Below are positions 57,845 to 64,000 of a DNA stretch of 64,000 bases, in pieces; position 1 is the first letter of the stretch, and each line of letters opens with the position of its first letter. Under the pieces are notes generated by a model. The model saw only the letters and a program-made list of their open reading frames with translations. It did no database searches and had not been told where the DNA came from. The translations under genes and the position numbers were made by a program. The stretch is taken from the NCBI RefSeq assembly GCF_900105245.1, contig NZ_FNSZ01000001.1:7996001-8060000 (forward strand), written 5' to 3'. This DNA is from Streptomyces sp. 1222.5. GTDB taxonomy: Bacteria > Actinomycetota > Actinomycetes > Streptomycetales > Streptomycetaceae.

Positions 57845-59551
57845 ATGAGCGACCCGTGGGACGGTCCTTCCGGTCAGGTCACGCGCAGCCGTGGCGCGCG
57901 GGTGCCCGGACAGCGTACGACCGGACCCGACGGGCCGAGGCCCTCCGGCGGCCGGGCCGCGGCCCGGCTCGCCGCCCGCTCCGCCGGCGGCCGGCGGCCC
58001 CACCGCGGCCGTCGGGCGGGCCGGGGCAGGCGGATCCTGAAGGTCCTCGCGATATGCCTGTCCGTACTGGTCGTGCTCACCGCGGGCGCGGGCTGGTGGT
58101 TCTACGAGCACCTGAACGGCAACATCCACAGCGTCTCGCTCGACGGCAAGGGCGGCACGGAGAAGGCCGACGCGTTCGGCCGCACCCCGATCAACATCCT
58201 GGTCATGGGCTCCGACGGACGGACCAGCAAGACCGACTGCAAGCTGGGCGGCGGCTGCCGGACCACCGGCGTGCAGACCGGCAGCAACGCGGACGTGCAG
58301 ATGGTGATGCACATATCCGCGGACCGTTCCAACGCCACCGTGATGAGCATCCCGCGCGACACCATGACGAAGGTCCCGGCCTGCAAGGACCGGGAGACGG
58401 GCCAGTCGACGAACGGCTACTACGGGCAGATCAACAGCGCGCTGCAGTACGGCCCCGCCTGCCAGGTGGCCACCGTGCACCAGCTCACCGGCATCCCCAT
58501 CGACCACTTCGTGAAGCTCGACTTCTCCGGCGTCGTCAAGATGTCCGACGCGGTCGGCGGGGTCTCCGTGTGCGTCAGCGACGACGTCTACGACACCTAC
58601 TCCCACCTGAAGCTGTCCAAGGGGACCCACACCCTCAAGGGAGTCGCGGCCCTGGAGTTCGTCCGCTCCCGGCACGGCTTCGGCGACGGCAGCGACCTGG
58701 GCCGGACCCTCTCGCAGCACATCTTCCTCAGCGCGATGATGCGCAAGTTCAAGAGCGCCGGCACGCTCACCGACCCCACCGCGGTCTACTCGCTCGCCGA
58801 CGCCGCCACCAAGGCGCTGACCGTGGACGACGGCCTGGGCACGGTGAAGAAGCTGATCGCGCTGGCCGACGACGTGAACAAGGTCCCCACCAAGCGGATG
58901 ACCTTCACGACCATGCAGACGGCCCCGGACCCGGCCGACGACAACCGCCTGGTGGTGGGCCCGGGAGCGAAGACCCTGTTCTCGACCATCGCCGGCGACC
59001 AGTCCCTGACCACCGGGTCCGGCAAGAAGTCCGGGGCGGCGTCCGCGACCGCGAAGGCCGGGGCGACCGCCTCGCCGGTGCCCGCGTCGGAGATCGCCGT
59101 GACGGTGGAGAACGGCACCTCGATCACCGGCCGCGCCTCCGCCGTCGCCGCCGCCCTCGTCGACCAGGGCTTCAGCTCCGCCACCACGGCCAACGCCCCG
59201 AGCCCCGCGACGACCACCACCCTCACCTACGGCCCCGGTCGCAAGGACGCCGCCCGGACGGTCGGCGAGGCCCTGGGACTGCCCGCGTCCCATCTGAGGG
59301 AGGGGGCCGGCACCGGCCTGACCCTCGTGATCGGCAGCGACTGGCCGCACGGCACCGGCTATCCCGGCGGCTCCTCACCCGCGCCCGCCGACACCAACGC
59401 CGCGGTCTCCCACGCACACGCCTCCACGGCCGCCGAGGCCAAGACGTGCGCCAAGGTCAGCCCCTACCGGACCGTCTCCCTGAACGGGATCTCGATGACG
59501 CCGTCGCAGGCGTACGCCGCGGCACGGAGCAAGCCCGACTCCGACGAGTGA
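57845..59551 (+). CDS. LytR-CpsA-Psr (LCP) family protein
   Basis: This 568-residue single-pass membrane protein has a basic N-terminal tail (about 20-66, many Arg/Gly), a TM helix about 66-88 ('ILKVLAICLSVLVVLTAGAGWWF'), an LCP domain (about 110-300) with 'PINILVMGSDGR', 'VQMVMHISADRSNATVMSIPRDTM' and 'FVRSRHGFGDGSDLGRT', and a C-terminal LytR_C domain (about 415-500: 'VTVENGTSITGRASAVAAALVDQGFSS'). LCP enzymes ligate undecaprenyl-linked polymers to peptidoglycan. An insertion with 'CKLGGGC' is unusual and may be a disulfide. The start ATG follows GGGAG. Confidence 0.93.
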   Translation: MSDPWDGPSGQVTRSRGARVPGQRTTGPDGPRPSGGRAAARLAARSAGGRRPHRGRRAGRGRRILKVLAICLSVLVVLTAGAGWWFYEHLNGNIHSVSLDGKGGTEKADAFGRTPINILVMGSDGRTSKTDCKLGGGCRTTGVQTGSNADVQMVMHISADRSNATVMSIPRDTMTKVPACKDRETGQSTNGYYGQINSALQYGPACQVATVHQLTGIPIDHFVKLDFSGVVKMSDAVGGVSVCVSDDVYDTYSHLKLSKGTHTLKGVAALEFVRSRHGFGDGSDLGRTLSQHIFLSAMMRKFKSAGTLTDPTAVYSLADAATKALTVDDGLGTVKKLIALADDVNKVPTKRMTFTTMQTAPDPADDNRLVVGPGAKTLFSTIAGDQSLTTGSGKKSGAASATAKAGATASPVPASEIAVTVENGTSITGRASAVAAALVDQGFSSATTANAPSPATTTTLTYGPGRKDAARTVGEALGLPASHLREGAGTGLTLVIGSDWPHGTGYPGGSSPAPADTNAAVSHAHASTAAEAKTCAKVSPYRTVSLNGISMTPSQAYAAARSKPDSDE

Positions 59552-59560
59552 CCGGGCCGG

Positions 59561-59794
59561 TCAGGGACTGGCGATGTCGAAGCCGTAGCGCAGGGGCTCC
59601 TCGGTGACGGTGTAGTCGCGGCGGTAGACGTACACCGCTTCCGCGCGCATCCCCTCGACGGACGCGCCCTCCACCTGGCAGGGGCAGGTCACCTGGATCG
59701 TGCGCGGCCGGTCGGAGACCTTCATCCGCAGCCCGTGCGCGGGTCCTCCGTCGAGCACCGCGATCTGCCAGCCGGTCACTTCGGTCGTCTCCAC
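59561..59794 (-). CDS. Hypothetical protein, 77 residues
   Basis: A GTG start at 59794 gives a small acidic protein ('METTEVTGWQIAVLDGGPAHGLRMKVSDRPRTI', with strands and a 'TCPCQVEG' CxC), probably a small beta domain. Function unknown. The TTGCGCAA motif lies 18-25 nt upstream of the start and a TAAACT -10-like element is between them, so the transcript may be leaderless or nearly so. Convergent with the LCP gene 9 nt away. Confidence 0.65.
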   Translation of the reverse strand: METTEVTGWQIAVLDGGPAHGLRMKVSDRPRTIQVTCPCQVEGASVEGMRAEAVYVYRRDYTVTEEPLRYGFDIASP

Positions 59795-59811
59795 GGCCGA
59801 CAGTTTAGAGG

Positions 59812-59819
59812 TTGCGCAA
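59812..59819 (-). promoter_or_regulatory. TTGCGCAA palindrome at promoter of 77-residue gene
   Basis: The exact palindrome TTGCGCAA (59812-59819) is followed on the minus strand by CCTCTAAACTGTC, with TAAACT resembling a -10 box. The same octamer is in the LCP gene promoter about 2 kb away, suggesting one regulator for both transcripts. Confidence 0.4.
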
Positions 59820-59896
59820 GTCTCCGCCCGGTGAGCCGGATCACGTCCCGGGCGGCCGGGTCCCCCCGTCCGCGGACCCGAGGCCGGGCCGTCGGC

Positions 59897-60742
59897 TCAG
59901 ATCTTCCGCCAGCGCGCGTTGCACCACGAGAAGAGCCCGAACGCGGCCAGACCGAGCGCGATCAGGGCGAGCAGCCAGGGGCCGGCGGGCAGATCCCGGA
60001 ACGCGCGCAGGGTGTCGTCCATGCCCTTGGCCTTGCCCGGCCGGTGCTGGACGGCCGCGACGACAGCGAAGACGCCGGCCACCGCGAAGACGAGGCCGCG
60101 CGCCGACCCGCCCGTGACGCCCAGGAAGTCGGTCACCTGCCTGGTCCGCTTCGACATCTCCCCGGTGCGCAGGTCCTCCCGGAACTTCCGCTGCACCGCC
60201 CGGAACGCGATCCACAGGCCGGCGCCCACCACGACGAGCCCCGCCACACCGACGAGCCACTGGCCCGCCGGCCACTTGAGCACCATGGCGGTGACGTCGT
60301 CGGACTGCTTGTCCGAGGAGCCGCTGCCGCTGCCCCGGGCCCCGGCCGCGTAACTCAGCACCGAGTACGACAGGAAGGCGTAGAACACGGACCGGCCGGC
60401 GTTGGCCGCGCGCTTCGACAGCTTGGAACCGTCCGGTCCCGTCCCGCCGAACACGGCCTCCGACAGGCGCCACAGCCCCATGCCGGCGAGCGCGATGCCC
60501 ACGACCCACAGCAGTACCGACCCGAACGGCTTGTCGGCCAGCTCGCCGAGGGCACCGCCGCGGTCGGCCTGCTGGCCGCCGCCGTCCCCGGCGAAGGCGA
60601 TCTGGAGCGCGATGACACCCACGAGTACGTAGATCAGCCCGCGTGCCGCGAATCCCGACCGGGCCGCCACCGCCATTGCCGTGCTGTCGGCCGCCCGGCG
60701 GGCCCGAAACCGTCCATGCAGTGCCCCAGACTGTGTGCCCAT
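59897..60742 (-). CDS. DUF1206 family membrane protein
   Basis: The 281-residue protein contains three copies of a two-helix unit, each with 'G.AARGLIYVLVGVIAL'-type opening ('FAARGLIYVLVGVIALQIAF'; 'AGRSVFYAFLSYSVLSYA'; 'SARGLVFAVAGVFAVVAAV') and a second helix ending in Gly/Trp-rich turn ('AGMGLWRLSEAVF', 'AGLWIAFRAVQRKF', 'FGLFSWCNARWRKI'). This is the DUF1206 pattern (about 270 residues). The function is unknown. Start ATG 60742. Confidence 0.93.
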   Translation of the reverse strand: MGTQSGALHGRFRARRAADSTAMAVAARSGFAARGLIYVLVGVIALQIAFAGDGGGQQADRGGALGELADKPFGSVLLWVVGIALAGMGLWRLSEAVFGGTGPDGSKLSKRAANAGRSVFYAFLSYSVLSYAAGARGSGSGSSDKQSDDVTAMVLKWPAGQWLVGVAGLVVVGAGLWIAFRAVQRKFREDLRTGEMSKRTRQVTDFLGVTGGSARGLVFAVAGVFAVVAAVQHRPGKAKGMDDTLRAFRDLPAGPWLLALIALGLAAFGLFSWCNARWRKI

Positions 60743-60808
60743 ACTTCGCCGATGCCCCCGGCTCGCGGTCCGACACCTGCCCGGGGACCTCCGGCCGGGT
60801 CCGCCGCG

Positions 60809-61678
60809 CTACCCCGTCCGCTGCGAGGCCGCCGCGGTGGGGCGCAGGTCGGCGAGGGTGAGGGGATGGGCGGGCGGGTCGGGCAGGACGAGACGGGACG
60901 TGGTGTGCAGGTGGTCGTCGACGTGCAGCAGCTCGCCGGGCTCCATGAGCCGCCAGTGCGGGTTCTCGTCCATGGGCTCGCTGGCCACGACGACGGCGGG
61001 ACGATCGCCCAGACCCGGCGAGTGCACGCGCATCCGGCCGTGACTGCCGGTGTGGTCGAGATGCCGCGAGCCGTGATGTCCGCCCGCCGGCCGCCGGAGG
61101 ACGTACAGCTCGTGCGTGGCGGGATAGCGCAGAGCCCACAGCTCACTCGGGGTGACGAGAATGATGTTGAGGGCGTAGAGGGGCAGATTGCCTGCGGTCC
61201 AGCGGGCCGCCGCGGCGATCCCGGCGGACACGTCGCCGCTGTTCGCCGCGATCTCCCGGGTCACCAGGGCGAAGAAGCGCTCGGAGTCGGTGTCGCCCTG
61301 CACCAGGGAGAGGTCGTCGCCGAGATGGCGGTCGAGTTCGTCCAGCCCTTCGATCACGCCGTTGTGCGCGAGCAGCCGCCCCTGCTGCTCGAAGGGATGG
61401 GTGTTGCGGACGTCCAGGCCGCCGGTCGAGGCGAAGCGGATGTGGGCGATGAAGGTGGCCGACTCCACCTGCCGGGCCTCCTGCGCGAACGCGCGGTCCT
61501 CGTAGGCGGCGATCGGTGCCTTGTGCACCTCGGGCGTCCCGTCGGGGGCGAAGAACCCCAGACCGGTGCCGTCGGGTTCGCGGTGACTCTGCGCACTGAG
61601 GCTGTCGGGGGCGTCCAGCAGCCAGAACGTGGCGGGTGTGCGCAAGGGGGAGCTGCTCAGCCCGAAAAGGCGGCACAC
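60809..61678 (-). CDS. Class II glutamine amidotransferase
   Basis: The protein has 289 residues, GTG at 61678 after AAGGAGG, leaving Cys2 (MCRLFGLSS) as the N-terminal nucleophile after Met removal. Class II GATase motifs: 'FIAHIRFASTG', 'NTHPFEQQGRLLAHNGVIEG' and 'DTDSERFFALVTREI'. The protein lacks a second synthase domain, so it belongs to the YafJ/EgtC-like group that hydrolyses gamma-glutamyl substrates. No ergothioneine genes are adjacent, so EgtC is not claimed. Confidence 0.9.
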   Translation of the reverse strand: MCRLFGLSSSPLRTPATFWLLDAPDSLSAQSHREPDGTGLGFFAPDGTPEVHKAPIAAYEDRAFAQEARQVESATFIAHIRFASTGGLDVRNTHPFEQQGRLLAHNGVIEGLDELDRHLGDDLSLVQGDTDSERFFALVTREIAANSGDVSAGIAAAARWTAGNLPLYALNIILVTPSELWALRYPATHELYVLRRPAGGHHGSRHLDHTGSHGRMRVHSPGLGDRPAVVVASEPMDENPHWRLMEPGELLHVDDHLHTTSRLVLPDPPAHPLTLADLRPTAAASQRTG

Positions 61679-61834
61679 GGTGTCCTCCTTCGTCGCCGCT
61701 GTACGACCATCGTCGCGCGCCCGTCGCCGCCCCGCACGTGGCGCGGCGCTCCGCGCGGGCGGTGGCGCCCATACGCCGGGGTGCGGCCCACCCCGCAGGT
61801 GGACCGCACCCCGCACGGCGTGCCCGGTCGGGCG

Positions 61835-62122
61835 TCAGCCGCCCACGTGCCAGCTGAATCCGCCGTTGTGCGCGGCGACGGAGAACAGCACCAGCCACAG
61901 CACCACGTCGACGATGCCCAGGACGATGCCGGCCTTCGCCATGCCCGCGCCGTTCTTCACCGCCGCCTGCCGTCGGGCCACGGCGCCGAAGACGATCGCC
62001 AGCGGGCCGAGGACGATGTTCAGGATGAAGAGCCCGACGATGCCGCAGCACAGGCTCGCGATCGCCAGACCGTTGGTGCCCGAACGGGAGGAACTGGCAG
62101 AGTGACTGCCGTAACTCGTCAT
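61835..62122 (-). CDS. DUF4190-type small membrane protein
   Basis: The 95-residue protein has a Ser-rich start (SASSSRSGTN) and two hydrophobic helices ('GLAIASLCCGIVGLFILNIVLGPLAIVFGAVAR', 'AGIVLGIVDVVLWLVLFSVA'), with 'GAGMAKAGIVLGI' typical of DUF4190/bacterial membrane-protein families. It is transcribed divergently from the sigma-factor gene. The role is unknown; such proteins are often envelope-stress related. Confidence 0.85.
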   Translation of the reverse strand: MTSYGSHSASSSRSGTNGLAIASLCCGIVGLFILNIVLGPLAIVFGAVARRQAAVKNGAGMAKAGIVLGIVDVVLWLVLFSVAAHNGGFSWHVGG

Positions 62123-62351
62123 GACAACTCCAGTGTTGACGGATGTCGGGCCGAACGGCCCCCACACTTCTTGGTTTTCGCTTGACCAACCGGATGCCCT
62201 CTTTGCCCGCCCGCATGTCGGCCGGATTCTTCCGGTGGAGACGCCGGGCCGCCGTCGATCTCGCCGAGACAGGCATGCATGGCGACTGTGCGGGTACGCG
62301 GCGTGTCGTTGACAACACCGCAGATACGGACCCATCCGGGAGGGGAACACC

Positions 62352-63200
62352 ATGACGACGCAGACCGTGGCGGGTCAGGACACGCGAACGGCAGCCGAGT
62401 TGCCGGAACTCGTCGACCCCTCGAGCGTGGCTCCCCGGGACGCGCGGGCGCTGTCCAAGGTGTTCTTCGACCAGCTCGCGGTGCTGGAGGAGGGCACGCC
62501 CGAGTTCCAGTACGCGCGCAACACGCTGATCGAGATGAACATGTCCCTCGTCCGTTTCGCGGCGGCGCGGTTCCGCAGCCGGGGTGCGGAGGAGATGGAG
62601 GACATCGTCCAGGTCGGCATGATCGGTCTGATCAAGGCGATCGACCGGTTCGAGCTGTCCCGTGAGGTGGAGTTCACCTCCTTCGCGGTGCCGTACATCG
62701 TGGGCGAGATCAAGCGCTTCTTCCGCGACACGTCCTGGGCCGTGCACGTGCCCCGGCGGCTGCAGGAGGCCCGCGTCCAGCTGGCTCGCGCGACCGAGGA
62801 GCTGCGCAGCCGGCTCGGCCGTACCCCCACGGTCAAGGAACTGTCCGAGCTGATGTGCCTCTCCGAGGACGAGGTCATCGAGGCCCGCCTCGCGGCGAAC
62901 GGCTACAACTCCGCCTCCCTCGACGCGGCCATCAACAGCAGCGAGGACGGGGAGACGGCTCTGCAGGACTTCCTCGGGACCGAGGACACCGCGCTGGAAC
63001 TGGTCGAGGACTTCCACGCACTGGCCCCGATGATCGCCGAACTGCCCGAGCGGGACCGCCTGATCCTGCATCTCCGCTTCGTCGAGGAGATGACCCAGGC
63101 GCAGATCGGCGAACGCCTGGGCGTCTCCCAGATGCATGTGTCGCGTCTGCTCTCGCGCACCCTGAAGCGGCTCCGGGAAGGCATGCTGACGACCCAGTGA
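62352..63200 (+). CDS. SigB/SigF-type RNA polymerase sigma factor
   Basis: This 282-residue group-3 sigma factor has region 2 'MSLVRFAAARFRSRGAEEMEDIVQVGMIGLIKAIDRFE' followed by 'VEFTSFAVPYIVGEIKRFFRDTSW'; region 3 'VHVPRRLQEARVQLARATEELRSRLGRTPTVKELSELM'; and region 4 'LILHLRFVEEMTQAQIGERLGVSQMHVSRLLSRTLKRLREG'. It belongs to the Streptomyces SigB/F/G/I group, which controls osmotic and oxidative stress or spore maturation. These sigmas are normally held by anti-sigma ATPases and freed by STAS proteins; such components are encoded at 54.1-55.2 kb. GGAGGGGAACACC precedes the ATG. Confidence 0.92.
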   Translation: MTTQTVAGQDTRTAAELPELVDPSSVAPRDARALSKVFFDQLAVLEEGTPEFQYARNTLIEMNMSLVRFAAARFRSRGAEEMEDIVQVGMIGLIKAIDRFELSREVEFTSFAVPYIVGEIKRFFRDTSWAVHVPRRLQEARVQLARATEELRSRLGRTPTVKELSELMCLSEDEVIEARLAANGYNSASLDAAINSSEDGETALQDFLGTEDTALELVEDFHALAPMIAELPERDRLILHLRFVEEMTQAQIGERLGVSQMHVSRLLSRTLKRLREGMLTTQ

Positions 63201-63242
63201 GACCGTCCCCCGGTCGCGGACCGGGCGTACGGCGAAGGCTCC

Positions 63243-63277
63243 AGGAGGCCGCGGTGACCATGTCACCGCGGCCTCCT
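63243..63277 (+). terminator. Terminator hairpin after sigma-factor gene
   Basis: A perfect 16-bp stem (63243-63258 with 63262-63277) with a 3-nt loop (cat) lies 43 nt after the sigma-factor stop codon and before the downstream regulator gene. Confidence 0.85.
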
Positions 63278-63340
63278 TGCCGTATCGCCGTGCGGTATGG
63301 TACGAGCTGGTTGGTTCAATCTTCAGCTTGAGGAGGGTCG

Positions 63341-64000
63341 ATGGCTCAGCAGGAGCGAGCTGTCCGGACCCGACGCGCTGTTCTGGAAGCCGCAGCGGCC
63401 GTCTTCGCGGAGCGCGGGTACGCGGCGGCCACGATCGCCGAGATCCTCCAGCGGGCAGGCGTCACCAAGGGCGCCCTGTACTTCCACTTCGACTCCAAGG
63501 CGGCCCTCGCCCAGGGCGTGTTGCAGGAGCAGATCACCACCGAGTACCACCTGCCCCGCGAACTGAAGTTGCAGGAGTGGGTGGACGCCGGCATGACCCT
63601 GGCCAAGCGCCTGCCGCAGGAGCCCATGCTGCTCGCCGGGGTCCGGCTCTCCGCGGACCTCCAGGGACGCGACGTCTTCGGCAGCGCCTGGCCGGCCTGG
63701 GCCGAACTGACCGCCCGCGTGCTGGAAGAGGCCAAGGAGCGCGGCGAGGTGCTCTCGCACGTCGTCCCGGAGGAGTCCGCCCAGGTCTTCCTCGGCGCCT
63801 GGATCGGGGTGCAGTTCGTCTCCCAGGGCGTGGCGGGCTGGACCGACCTGGACGCGCGGATGTCGGCGTTGTTCAACCACCTGCTCCCCGCGATCGCGGC
63901 CCCGTCCGTCCTCGCCCGGCTCGACACCGCCCCCGACCGGGGTGCCCGGGTGATCGCCGAGGTACGACGAAGGCCGAAGGCCCTCGCGACCGCCACCGGC
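63341..64000 (+). CDS. Gamma-butyrolactone-receptor-type TetR regulator (partial)
   Basis: Open at the window's right edge; 220 codons are seen. The ATG is preceded by AGGAGGG. HTH 'RRAVLEAAAAVFAERGYAAATIAEILQRAGVTKGALYFHFDSKAALAQGVL' is the TetR pattern, and the ligand-domain motifs 'LQEWVDAGMTLAKRL', 'GVRLSADLQGRDVFG' and 'PEESAQVFLGAWIGVQFVSQ' match ScbR/ArpA-type receptors. It should repress targets until a gamma-butyrolactone signal binds. 'ctggttggttcaatctt' just upstream (about 63307-63323) resembles half of an autoregulatory element of this family. No synthase (AfsA-like) is in the window. Confidence 0.9.
   Translation, partial: MAQQERAVRTRRAVLEAAAAVFAERGYAAATIAEILQRAGVTKGALYFHFDSKAALAQGVLQEQITTEYHLPRELKLQEWVDAGMTLAKRLPQEPMLLAGVRLSADLQGRDVFGSAWPAWAELTARVLEEAKERGEVLSHVVPEESAQVFLGAWIGVQFVSQGVAGWTDLDARMSALFNHLLPAIAAPSVLARLDTAPDRGARVIAEVRRRPKALATATG

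Noticed and set aside
60809..61678. EgtC of ergothioneine synthesis
   Set aside because: The fold and Cys2 match the class, but no egtA, B, D or E is adjacent, so the more general name is kept.
62290..62351. SigB-type autoregulatory promoter
   Set aside because: A 'gggtac' and a 'ttgaca' are present upstream of the sigma-factor gene, but neither has a properly spaced partner element.

Overview
The window is high-GC actinobacterial chromosome, almost certainly Streptomyces. The evidence is GC-saturated third codon positions, frequent GTG starts and 1-4 nt stop/start overlaps, and typical gene families: a gamma-butyrolactone-receptor-type TetR, a SigB-like sigma factor, PASTA and LCP proteins, a SpoIIE-type phosphatase and a standalone LuxR helix-turn-helix protein. 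I see no tRNA, rRNA, CRISPR array or insertion sequence.

1-3.2 kb holds small conserved proteins (DUF2267, DUF1360, a low-affinity iron-permease-like protein and a 49-residue membrane peptide). 3.2-17.9 kb is a self-contained [NiFe] hydrogenase locus of the high-affinity group 1h type, built as two convergent operons that meet at one perfect 16-bp hairpin. The plus operon carries maturation genes (hypX, endopeptidase, hypB, hypF, hypC, hypD, hypE). The minus operon carries a 513-residue unknown, hhyS, hhyL, a NifU-domain protein, a DUF5947 protein, two tiny proteins and hypA. Together they should make and mature an enzyme that scavenges trace H2 in air.

18-25.3 kb is more degenerate: a broken VanX-like dipeptidase behind a methyltransferase gene, a two-PASTA lipoprotein, a membrane-linked PP2C phosphatase, a FUSC-type membrane protein interrupted by a minisatellite and an apparent frameshift, and a large membrane protein of unknown role.

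25.4-45.1 kb is one long co-directional locus under a ROK regulator. It holds a ribose/xylose-type ABC importer, a Gfo/Idh/MocA dehydrogenase, an epimerase, two secreted proteins (a GSDH-type propeller with PKD, and ThuA plus 3-keto-glycoside-hydrolase-like DUF1080). After a hairpin come eight genes resembling an Ebo metabolite-traffic cluster (EboA, EboB/TatD, EboC/UbiA, EboE, EboF), with an inositol-phosphate-synthase-like cyclase where EboD would be expected. A Tat-exported TIM-barrel protein ends the row. This is the best candidate for an uncharacterised system: a sugar imported and oxidised, a cyclitol-like product made, prenylated and moved across the membrane.

45.1-64 kb is stress and cell-envelope housekeeping: an SRPBCC protein, a mini-LuxR, a serine beta-lactamase-like protein, a permease/TIGR03943 pair, a UspA/phosphoketolase/Rv1733c-like trio, a GH16-like protein, a STAS protein next to an anti-sigma-type ATPase, an SDR, an ArsR-like regulator, an LCP protein, DUF1206, a class II amidotransferase, a SigB-type sigma factor and, running off the end, a ScbR/ArpA-type regulator.
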